From Rhypophila decipiens (Eukaryota; Ascomycota; Sordariomycetes; Sordariales; Naviculisporaceae), in contig MU858061.1 in assembly GCA_033297075.1 (NCBI GenBank), positions 248,001 to 312,000 of the forward strand: 64,000 bases of DNA, read 5' to 3'. A program made the position numbers and the translations under genes. Below, piece by piece: positions 46,094 through 55,714 of this stretch. Numbering within the stretch: the first letter of the stretch is position 1; every line of letters begins with the position of its first letter. The notes beneath the pieces were generated by a model that was not told the origin of the DNA, made no database searches, and saw only the letters and a program-made list of their open reading frames with translations.

Positions 46094-47438
46094 TATGTTT
46101 GGAAGGAGAGACGCAGGTGATGTTAGGGAGGAAGTGGGTGGGAAGAGAAGGCAGGAGGTCCTCGGTCAAAAAAAAAAGCTGTGGGTAGGACCTGCCTTTT
46201 GTATGTGAAGGTGGAGGCCCTCGTAATGACTTTTGACTTTTTTTTTTTCGTTTAGTGGCGTTGTACTTTTATGCTTATCCAAAGTTTCAACACAGTTGGA
46301 CACTTGTCATGAGCAAGAGTAAGGTTCGGAGGATGCAGAACGTACTGGTAGACAGAATACATACATATACGAGTAATAATTCCATCTGGCTGCTGTCGAT
46401 GTGGTTATTCTAGATGATGCAACGAGACACACCGAATCGATTCGTATAGATGACTGTAAGTAAATCTTAATAGGAATATAAAGCTCATAAGAACGCCTTG
46501 ACATTCAGTGGACAACCCAGCAGCAGCATCTCTCCGAGTCGTCGCCTTGGACCCTGGTACTGACGGCTGACTATAGACCATTTCCAAGGATATCAGTGGA
46601 CCTGCTTGCAAAAAGATAGACCGTATTAAGCAATGGCTATCTATGACATGATATGGAATAGATACGGCATGGTATGTATGTGTGCGCACCTCCCATGTTT
46701 TATCTTCCTCTAAGGAGGTAGTTTCCTTTGCTACCGAGCTGAGACGTACAAGGTATTTATTTATCCTTTTCTTTCCATATAACCCAAGAGAAACCAATCG
46801 ACGGCTGGATCAAGAAACCACCCGATCATCTCATCAAAAAAAGACAAAAAGATACAAGGTCAAGGTAAATAGCTGAACAAGTATTCAGCCCATAATCCTA
46901 AATAGCGAGGCACCACTGTAAAACCCACCACGCAAAAGTAAACAAAGAGCAACGGCAAAATTAGGATAGTTGATAATAAAAAAAGAAAGAAAAAATATCA
47001 AAACGCCAAGTCATGGTAAATGATGAGATGTATGTATGTAAAGCCCCCAGCCCAAAATCGTCATCGGTAGGTCTTGACTTGAAAGAAAACGCAAAAGCAA
47101 AAAGAGAAAAACAACCAAAAATGTATCCATAGCCATATTTATATCCATATCAATATTGAAAAGCGCAAAAAAGGTCCAAATAATCAATCCCCGCTGGGAC
47201 TAAAAATCAAAACAGTCGGTCCATGAAACTGGAAGCCTTTATCCTTAGCCCACCAGGCCCAATAGCAAAAAGCAAAAGTTCAAGTGATATCTCACAGAGA
47301 CCTCGAGATAAAATCCCAGTCAAGAGGCCAGGACATTCCACGAGACAACTCGCTACAACCCCTAAAACAAAACTTCAACAACCGCTAGACTTGTGACGAG
47401 GCAAAGCAGGCAACCAGCCGACTCGGCTAAAAGTTCAA
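46094..47438. other. Intergenic region, AT-rich 3' side of the Tco89-like gene
   Basis: Holds the short promoter of the F-box gene (just upstream of 46093) and an A-rich stretch (46860-47200) likely to be 3' UTR of the Tco89-like gene. No coding segment recognised. Confidence 0.4.
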
Positions 47439-47759
47439 CTAACTCTTCCAGCCAGTCCGATATCCCCGGGGTGCCTCGACGATGAGACTCATTGGCGGGT
47501 CTCCACCACAGTGGTCGTCGCCGTCAGGCTCCTCCTCCAACAACTTGGTCAGCTGGATGGACGACGTACTCGGGGGCAGGTCGCTCCTCGTCCTCCTGTG
47601 CCTAGAGCCTCCGACGCGAAACTCGCCCACGCTATGAGATCGAGCCGGAACCGCAGCCGGGGCCGCACGAATCTCGGGACCGCTACCACCCCGCTCACTA
47701 CTGCTGCTGCTGATACTGCCATCATAACCATGTTCATAACCATACTGCCAGTCTGACCT
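47439..47759 (-). other. In-frame open extension after the Tco89-like stop codon
   Basis: After the TAG at 47762-47760 the same frame stays open for 106 codons, ending at 47439. The translation is protein-like: it starts RSDWQYGYEHGYDGSI, has a Ser run, a basic SRHRRTRSD patch and SIQLTKLLEEEPDGDD, and ends APRGYRTGWKS. No credible intron removes the TAG while keeping frame. It could be a readthrough extension, a recent truncation, a sequencing error or chance. Confidence 0.35.
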
Positions 47760-49709
47760 CTAATCCTGACTCGCACTCAGGTCCAGGTTCTTGTCCCACA
47801 TGTTTCGCAGCAGCGCCATCGTTCCCGCATCTTCCTCGCCGTCAACCAGGCTCGCCCCACTAAGACGGTTGACCTGTCTCTCATGCATTCTGCTCGGCCC
47901 ACCGCCGTCGTTCTCAAGGCTGGAGCTTGCGCTCATATTGGGTCGGAATGACGACAGCGTTCGCCGTGGAGTAGGCGGCCGTCTATTGTTTTGACCACCA
48001 GTGACCCCATTGTGAATAGAGGCGGCCTTCCCGATGCTTGGACCCCGACTGTGTGCGGTTCCAGGCCGTGAGATACGCTGTCCTTTGTCTGCACCGGTAA
48101 TTCGCGCCAGACGAGTGAGTGAACGCGCGACAGGGTTCTGATACCGACGGACCACGAGATACTCCATGCCCGTCCGCTCAAGCATCTTGCCTACTCTAGG
48201 ATCCCGTGGCACATCGTAGTTGGCGCCTCCGATGAGTGGTCCGGCAACAGCGGCTATGGCGTCAAGTCCAATGCCGACGCCGGGATGAGGATGGGTGGTC
48301 TCGAGAGTCGAGCTGGCTCGCTGGAGGTTCAGTTTTTGTTGTGTCCGGTTTATGTCTCTAACCAAACCGTATGGACCCCAGTGCCGAGACTTCGCCTCGG
48401 CGGCATATCCGTTCAACGGATCCTCTTCATCATCCGTGGCCTCCTGGTTATCGAGTGACGTGCGGCGAGCCCGCCGACGTTGTGCCTTGATTTGTTCCTC
48501 CTGGTGGAGCTGCGCCTGAGTTTGAACGACACTCTCAAAGACTGACCGTGGTCGTTCAGATGTACCGGTGACTATGTTGCCATTAGGGGCAGATCTAGAC
48601 GGACCGCCATTACGCGTCTGTGCTATTATAAAGGAAGACCCCGGCATGCTCGATTTGGTGTCTTGGCTGTTGCCCACAAACCGTGACGTCAACTCCTCCT
48701 TGCCACTACTGCCAGGACGGACCATACTGGCTAGCACGGGCGTGCTGGAGAGCGTCGAAATGGCACCATCTGGAGAATGGGCGCGAGAAGATGCGGGCCG
48801 CACTGAGACGTTCTCTGTCGACATTTTGGGAGGAGCACCATGCGACGGGTTGCGCTGTAGAATCCGCGACGTGATGTATTCTTTGTGCGATGCTCTATCG
48901 CGGCCCAGACTCCGTGAAAGCGTGCCGTTGGCTCCGTTGGATTGCACCTGGTTCGTGGTAGTATTGTCGTGCTGTGGTTGCGCTTGCGCCTGCGACTGGG
49001 AAGGAGGCGCGTGGAGGTCGTCCTGGCTCATCGGGTTGTTATTATTCGTCTCGACACCACTGATTGTAGATCCGCGCCGTGAGAGGAGAGGAGAAGCAGA
49101 GGCGCTGGCATCAACCCACTCGTCCTCTGCGTTGTTGTCGTCGTACTCGTCCTGGTCGTCGCCCAGGTTAAAGTGCACCTTTGATCCGCCGCTCGCCTTG
49201 ACCTTGTTCACTGCTGGATTAGAGAGAGAACGCTTGAGATTCGAAGACGACTTTGACTTTTTGCCGACCTCGAGCTGAGACTTGTTGCGCTTGAGCGCGG
49301 TGTGCGACGAATTCTTTTTTAGGTTGGTGGATGCTGCCTCTTTCGGGATCTTTTGGTCGGAGGTCGCCCGACGATGGGTAGGGGCCACTGGATATCCAGG
49401 AGCTCGTTCAGGCGAGGGCGATCCTTGTCTGCGATTTAATTTGGATGACGAGGCGGACGCATGGTGTTTGTGTAACGCCTTGGAAGATGGGACCCTGGCA
49501 TGAAGTCTTGCGACACCGCCTACAACGTGCTTTTGCGACTTGACGCGTGCCGACGGTTGCTGTTGTACAGTTTGAGACTGCTGATTCTGCTGGTTTTGCT
49601 GTTGAGAATACAGCACACTGGATTGGGAAGCATTGCTGTCAAGGTGGTTTAAACCAGGTCTTTGTGATTGGTTGGTGTCGGACACATCACTGTCTCTGTC
49701 CTTGGCCAT
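47760..49709 (-). CDS. Tco89-like TORC1 subunit
   Basis: Probable fungal-specific subunit of the nutrient-sensing TORC1 kinase complex at the vacuole. Single exon, 649 aa from ATG 49709 (the frame extends ten codons upstream only to a GTG). The Tco89-type region has THRRATSDQKIPKEA, LKKNSSHTALKRNKSQLEVG, KSSSNLKRSLSNPAVNK, and the acidic VHFNLGDDQDEYDD...DEWVDASASASPLLSRRGS block. A conserved C-terminal part contains DVPRDPRVGKMLERTGMEYL followed by VVRRYQNPVARSLTRLARI, and the end MWDKNLDLSASQD. The rest is Ser/Gln-rich and probably disordered, with many likely phosphosites. Identification is from remembered motif similarity, so moderate. See the separate entry on the open frame after its stop. 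Confidence 0.65.
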   Translation of the reverse strand: MAKDRDSDVSDTNQSQRPGLNHLDSNASQSSVLYSQQQNQQNQQSQTVQQQPSARVKSQKHVVGGVARLHARVPSSKALHKHHASASSSKLNRRQGSPSPERAPGYPVAPTHRRATSDQKIPKEAASTNLKKNSSHTALKRNKSQLEVGKKSKSSSNLKRSLSNPAVNKVKASGGSKVHFNLGDDQDEYDDNNAEDEWVDASASASPLLSRRGSTISGVETNNNNPMSQDDLHAPPSQSQAQAQPQHDNTTTNQVQSNGANGTLSRSLGRDRASHKEYITSRILQRNPSHGAPPKMSTENVSVRPASSRAHSPDGAISTLSSTPVLASMVRPGSSGKEELTSRFVGNSQDTKSSMPGSSFIIAQTRNGGPSRSAPNGNIVTGTSERPRSVFESVVQTQAQLHQEEQIKAQRRRARRTSLDNQEATDDEEDPLNGYAAEAKSRHWGPYGLVRDINRTQQKLNLQRASSTLETTHPHPGVGIGLDAIAAVAGPLIGGANYDVPRDPRVGKMLERTGMEYLVVRRYQNPVARSLTRLARITGADKGQRISRPGTAHSRGPSIGKAASIHNGVTGGQNNRRPPTPRRTLSSFRPNMSASSSLENDGGGPSRMHERQVNRLSGASLVDGEEDAGTMALLRNMWDKNLDLSASQD

Positions 49710-51512
49710 GACGTCCCTTCGGTGCACAGCTCGCACCACCTTCTGGATGGTAATTCGGTGCCTTATTTCTCCACAATGTCTCTAGACCTGTTTCTGTCTT
49801 CTGTCTCTCTCTTTTCTATCTACCCGACCACTCGGAGGACGGGGCTTCCCAAGCCACGCTCGTGTGACGAGAGCGGGAAGATTGGAGTCCAAAATCTCAC
49901 GATCCCGGGTCAGGCTTGTTCAGCGGGATGCGGGGAGTCGGGTGGGCGAACGGCGCAGCTTCGGTCGACGGAAAATGGTGTTAGACAGGCTTGGATGAGA
50001 TGGTTCAAGGCGTTGGCGTGGACCAGTGGAAGCCCTGAAAAGGTGCAGCCAATCGACGATCCTTGCTTGCCCTGTGGTGGTTGGCTGTATGCGTGTCTCT
50101 GGAGTTGGTAAAAGTGTGGGCGGCGAATTGACTGGAGGTCAAAGAGAGCCGATTTCGAAATCGCGGTTCGCGGAATCGAGCAATTGTCGAGGGATTGGGT
50201 TGGTTTGACCGGAGACAGGCTCGCAAATGACCAGAGAAAAGGAAAGAGGTTGTTTGACTCTGCAAGGTTTATTAGATTAAAAGCGAAAAGTTCAGCGTCA
50301 GTCTGCAAGCGCAGAAGCGCAGATGAAAGTCACTGGTCACTGCTTTGGTTGCTGCACTTTAGTGGTGGGTGCTCCTGCCGCACATGGCACCGAACACAAA
50401 AGCGGTGACGAAGTCCCAGAATTTCATAACACATGATTGGCTGCGCAAACCTTCAATCCCAATTCAAGTCTCCACAATTGTTTGGTGTGAGTGTCACTGT
50501 CACTGCTTGTTCCAGCGGTCGGTGCAGCGGTGACAGGGAGGCAGGTTCCATCTTCCCCGGAGCCTGGGCCGGCTGGGCCCTGGACTGCGGAAGGATGGAA
50601 CATTTCGGGGTGGTGTTGCTGACTCTTTTTCCATTTTAACCTTCCGTCCCGTCCATAGGCGAGACCCGAGCCTCAAGCCCTCCAACAGAGCTTATCGACA
50701 CATAACAGTAGTGTTCAGTACATTGTAACCCCGAGAATAGCCGCGTATCCTTACCAATGGCATTTATTTCCTCCTGAATCCTAATATAGTACTTGGAGTA
50801 GTAACCCGTACTAAGAAGTTGTTCGGATAGCCTCTTCTATCGAGTCATGAAATCCGGATAATGCACTGAGCTACAGCAATCGTCATGGATGTCGCGGCTG
50901 TAACACTTCATGTCGAAGGCGAGTCACCGTTACTGCAAGAGCTTAGTACATGTACAACTGACGGGACAACATCACTGTCGAGTTACAAAGGACAGCAGGA
51001 TTTAATAGCCTGGAAATCTCTCTGCATGCATGGGTCTCAAATGACCCCTTGTCTGCATAAGGCGAGGTAACCACAATTGTTTCCGAGTAGGGGACTTGAC
51101 CATGAATGAATCGGCTCCCTTGGTGCTGTGAATAAGGGAAGGGCTTGAACTCGGCCCGAGGCCGAAAGTGTCTTTTCAAGACGACGTCTTCAGCATTCGA
51201 AGGGCTTGTTGTCCTTGAATAGTTGTAGAAGGTCACGATTCGGAACTCAAGCACCAATGGATGTCCCGGATTTCAGTATCAAGGCTTCTTTGCAACTGTA
51301 TTTTTGACAATGACTCTAAAGTACACGGTAACCTCATACACGTCGTGATAAGAAAAAAGAAAAGAGAGAGTAAAAAGGAATAAGCTTCAGCTTAGTGAAA
51401 ACCCAGTAATAGAATACCCGGACAAAACGATATGCTTGCCTCCCGTTTAAAAGCCGTAAAATGCAAAAGAAGTCAACCTAGTCCCCGACAACCACCCAAT
51501 GCGAAGGTAAAT
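49710..51512. other. Intergenic region between Tco89-like and thiolase genes
   Basis: Should contain the Tco89-like promoter and leader on one side and the thiolase 3' UTR on the other. No gene, RNA or repeat recognised. The plus-strand frame at 51432-52763 is antisense to the thiolase and is a composition artefact. Confidence 0.4.
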
Positions 51513-52907
51513 TTACTCAGCAACCCAGACAGCGGCCATGCCCATACCAGTACCGACGCACATGGAGGTGACACCGATCTGCTTGCCTGTCCGCTTGAGC
51601 TCATAGAGAAGAGTAGAAACCTGTCTGGCACCGGTGCATCCGAGAGGGTGGCCGAAGGCGATGGCACCTCCCTTGGGGTTGATCTTCTCCTGGGGGAGAC
51701 CGAGCTCGTTGGCGCAGAACAAGCACTGAGAGGCGAAAGCCTCGTTGATCTCGAAAATGTCGACATCGTCCTTGGTCAGGCCGGTGAGCTCAAAGACCTT
51801 GGGGATGGCCTTCCAGGGGCCGATACCCATAAGGAGGGGCTTGACACCGACGATGGAGGCGGCAACAAACTTGCCAAGGATCTTCTGGCCGAGCCTCTCG
51901 GCGGTGGAGCGCTTCATGAGGAGCACAGCAGCGGCACCGTCGGAAACCTGGCTGGCGTTTCCGGCGTGGATGGAGCCGTCCTTGGCGAAAGCAGCGCGGA
52001 TCTTGCCGAGAGACTCGGCAGTGACACCGTCGCGGATGCCATCGTCACGGTCGACGAGGATCTCCTTGCTCTCACCGGTCTTGGGGTCCTCGAACTTTGC
52101 CTTGAGGGGGTAGATCTCCTCCTTGAAAAGACCAGCAGCCTGGGCCTTGACGGCCTTCTGGAAGGAGGCGGCGGCAAAGGCATCCTGGGCAGCGCGGTTG
52201 ATGCCCTTGTCCTTGGCCATGGCCTCGGAGAGGACACCCATGGGGACCTTGCAGTTGGCCGCCTCGGGGTGGTTCTCGAGGAGGTCGGAGAACTCACTGA
52301 CGGCGCCGGGGCCGTACTGGGTAGACATGGACTCGACACCAGCGCCGATACCGACCTCGATCATGCCGGTGGCGATCTGGTTGGCAACGTCGACGCAGGC
52401 CTGGAGACCGGAGGAGCATTGTCTGTTGAGGGTGCGGACCGAGGTGGTCTCCGGGAAGCCGGCAACGAGGGCAGCCGCGCGCATCTCGGTGGCACCACCG
52501 CCAGGGGCAAGGACAGTGCCGACTGCGACGTCCTCAACGAGCTTAGGGTCGATGCCGGATCGCTCGATAATTCCGCGGAGGGCGCCGGCCATGAGATCGG
52601 CAGCCATGGTGTCCTTGAACTGGCCCTTGCCACCCTTGGTGATGGCAGTGCGAAGGCATGCTGTTACGACGATCTAGTCGGGCATGTCAAGTTAGGATTT
52701 ACAGCGGCCCCTTTTCTCGGGAGGATCGGCACAGGGAACTCACATCATCGGGGTTCTTCTTGAGGATCTCGGCCTTGCCGCCGCCGGTGATGGCACCAGA
52801 GAGCTGCTTGCCAATGGCGGAAACTCTGTCGATAGCTATGTTTGAGAGAAAGATGTCAGCAATCTCTATCGTCTCGCCACGTGAGAGCAGCTCAACTTAC
52901 CACCCAT
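51513..52907 (-). CDS. Peroxisomal 3-ketoacyl-CoA thiolase
   Basis: Catalyses the last, thiolytic step of fatty-acid beta-oxidation in peroxisomes. Exons 52907-52901 (7 nt), 52835-52744 and 52673-51513 give 419 aa. Residues 6-14 (RVSAIGKQL) fit the PTS2 consensus for Pex7-dependent import. Catalytic residues are visible: Cys119 in LNRQCSSGLQ, the NEAFASQ loop, the His in AIAFGHPLGCTGARQ, and the second Cys in CVGTGMGMAAVW. The first exon encodes only M-G plus one base, so the targeting signal lies wholly in exon 2. The PTS2 separates this from the mitochondrial and cytosolic acetyl-CoA acetyltransferases. Confidence 0.94.
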
Positions 52908-54483
52908 CTTGACTGATTAAGGTATTGTTGTTTGAAAAAGGTAGACGAAGAAATGAACAAAAGATTGTATGAGGCGTGAGAAAAGTAACGATGGATGGAT
53001 GAAATGAAGGGCGAAACGGGTTTATAAGAATAAAACAGGCGAGGTCGTGTGCTTCGTAAGACCGAGGGATGGAAGGTCGGGGTAATGGGGTCTGCGTGGT
53101 AGAATAATTGGCTATAATTTCGGGGAAAGGTTTCGTTTTATTCTCCTGGTAGGCTGGACACGCTTCTGTCTTTTTTAGCAGGAAGTTTTAAGGCACGAAG
53201 AGGAGGAGTCGTTGTATCCGTCGAGTGGTGTAGTGAGAAAGGCGGACAACGGGGCCAGGTGATGTCAGCTCTGGCGGCTCAAGGAGGCCGAGGCACTGCT
53301 AGTTTAGGCTTAGCGTGCCCCAGCTTCACCCCATGCCGCATGCCGCCTTCCTCGGGCTTGTTCGGTGCGTGGGAGTTGGTTTCCTTTGGGGTAGGGGGGT
53401 GACCCCCCTGCATGCATCTTCTGGCCGTTGTGTCTCTTCTTTCACATGCTTTCCCATGCTTTTCAATTTCTTTGTGTTCCATCTCAGTGATCTCACTGTG
53501 AGTGTTCTCCAATTCTCCAATTCTAGAGTAGGTTGTCTGAATTTGATATTTTCTCAGCAATTTGCCACAGTCTGATAGAACATGAATGATGATAAATCCA
53601 CAGAGGGAATGCATAGAGAGACCTATCAACATGTCTCAGTAATTCTGGGGACTACGGATATCTGCACCCCGTAATCGTCTGCACAGCGGCTGTTTTTACC
53701 CCGCGAGGTTCCTGGGCCAGGGCATTGGAGAAGAGCAGGGTGATCACATGCGAATTAATTCAAACCACCATTTTGGCTGACAGTCTTATAAAGCAAGAAA
53801 ATTTCCCCAGACTCAAAATAGGAACATGCCCCGGACCCCTTAAAGTCTTGGACTGGCACACCCGGCGGGCTGCTACACTGCGCTCCGTTCTGTAACCCAC
53901 TAGTAACAACATACGATTTGCGACATGTTTTTCGAGCCGATAGAAACGATCAACGACTCAGGCACGCCTGGGGCTATTGGCTCATTTGGCGGCGTGGAGG
54001 CGGACGGTTTGGCCGTGTGCCACCCGTCTGGCTTGGTCTGGGGAACCGATGCCGTTATGGATGGGACTGGAAGTTCAAATAAGATACAAATTCAAGGCTG
54101 TCACGGATACGCTCAGCAGCTTCTTTTCAGAGGGTGCTTGAGACTGAGAGAAGGCTGCTGTGTATCCGGCATGCCTTGGCGTTGATGGATCCTGGGGCTT
54201 GATTGCTATCCACGATATTCAACTGATAATCTAGAATAGCATTTATGAGACTTTGCATGCAGTACCATTTCTCACCAATAACTCCATGTCCCTTTACAGC
54301 TCCTGTGACGAAATTCAAATGCTATTCGTAAACAAAATACTAGAATTCCATAACGGAAGAGATTTCAGGAATAAACACAATATCCTGGCCAGATTATCTC
54401 AGACTCGCATATAGCCTCAGAAAGGAAAAACCCCAAATAAAAAGTCATGGAAGATATCCAAAATCTATGTGCGTCAAATGGAT
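52908..54483. other. Intergenic region, thiolase promoter and FBPase 3' side
   Basis: The first ~450 bp hold the thiolase promoter with three CCTCGG-type sites (separate entry). The rest includes the FBPase 3' UTR. Short frames here have no domain features. Confidence 0.4.
53062..53355. promoter_or_regulatory. Three CCTCGG fatty-acid response-type boxes
   Basis: CCGAGG occurs at 53062-53067 and 53288-53293, and CCTCGG at 53350-53355, i.e. about 155, 380 and 445 bp upstream of the thiolase ATG. CCTCGG is the core bound by FarA/FarB-type (Ctf1) regulators of fatty-acid catabolism in filamentous fungi. Binding here is inferred from sequence and context. Confidence 0.5.
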
Positions 54484-55714
54484 TCACTTATGATGCGCCT
54501 TGACCTTCTCGACCTCGTCGTAGCTGCCCATAAAGATACCAGCCTTGTCGTGGATATGCTCCGGGACAACCTCGAGCATACGGTTCATCTTGCTGTCAAC
54601 TGCCTGACCACCAGCTATACCGACACAAATAAACAAATTAGCTTCAGACTCCCCCAGACATGCCAAGTACGGGCCGGGATGAACTTACCATTCTCAAAAA
54701 CCATCGCCATAGGCGCACACTCGTACAAAATCCGCAACTTGCCCTTGGGGCTCTTCTTATCCGCGGGATAAGCAAAGATGCCACCGTACAACAGCGTGCG
54801 ATAAGCATCAGCCACCATGCTGCCAATATATCTCGAGCTATAAGGCTTCTGGCCAGGCTCATCAGCCTTCTTCAAGCTCTCAAAGTAATTCTTGACGTTA
54901 TCCTCCCAGTACAGGGAATTGCCCTCGTTGACGCTATAAATCGCCCTCTTCCTGGGGATCCTCATGTTGGGATGCGTCAAGATGAACTCGCCAATGCCCT
55001 GGTCGAGCGTGAACCCATTGACACTCCCGCCCTTCATGGTGATAACCAGTTGCGCGGAGGCTCCGTACATGGTGAAGCCCGACGCAACTAGTTCAGTACC
55101 GGGCTTGAGGATGTCCTCTTTGACGCCCTTGGAGTCCTCGGCCAGCTTGTGGATCGCAAAGATGGTGCCGACCGAGACTCCGGCGTCGAGGTTGGACGAG
55201 CCGTCGATGGGGTCGCATGCCACGGCGTAACGAGCACCTTTGGCCTCGGGGAAGTAGATTACTTCTTCTTCCTCCTCCGAGACGAGCAAGGCGCATTTCC
55301 CCGAGGAGCGCATCGCTTCGATGAAGAGGTCGTTGGAGATGACGTCGAGCTTCTTTTGGTCGTCGCCTGTGCTGTTGGATGATCCGGCCAGGCCCATCAG
55401 GTTTACGAGCGTCGCGCGCCGGATGTAGTAGGCTATCGATTTGAATGAGAACTGGAGGGCGTGGCAGAGGAGGCTGTTGGCATTGTGTTGCTTGTGGGTT
55501 AGTTATCATGCTTTAATTTTATGGCAACTGGCTGTTGCATCATCCTTCGCTTCCTTGCAGAGTATGGTTGGAAGAGATATGCAGGAACCTACGTGAAATC
55601 TCCAGTCGCCTCCTTGTGCTTCACCTGCTCCTCAGTAAGGAACCGAGTGAGCGTCACAATGTGTGTGTTGACCTTCTCTCCTTCCCTCGGAGCTTCGCCG
55701 TTTTGTTGGGCCAT
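54484..55714 (-). CDS. FBP1: Fructose-1,6-bisphosphatase
   Basis: Gluconeogenic enzyme hydrolysing fructose-1,6-bisphosphate to fructose-6-phosphate in the cytosol. Exons 55714-55593, 55473-54689 and 54614-54484 give 345 aa. It starts MAQQNGEAPREGEKVNTHIV, and TGDF|T|LLCHALQFSFKSIAYY is restored by the AACAG acceptor at 55474, not the nearer CAAG. Metal-binding and active-site motifs are present: LVSEEEEEV and CDPIDGSSNLDAG (with the metal ligands), YIGSMVADAYRTLLYGGIFAYP, and the C-terminal GGQAVDSKMNRMLEV. The length matches fungal enzymes. It lies near the thiolase gene; both act during growth on fatty acids or other non-sugar carbon, though they are separate transcription units. Confidence 0.96.

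Noticed and set aside
51432..52763. 443-codon plus-strand frame opposite the thiolase
   Set aside because: Mirror of codon bias in the real thiolase on the minus strand; Leu/Gly/Glu-rich without domain features.
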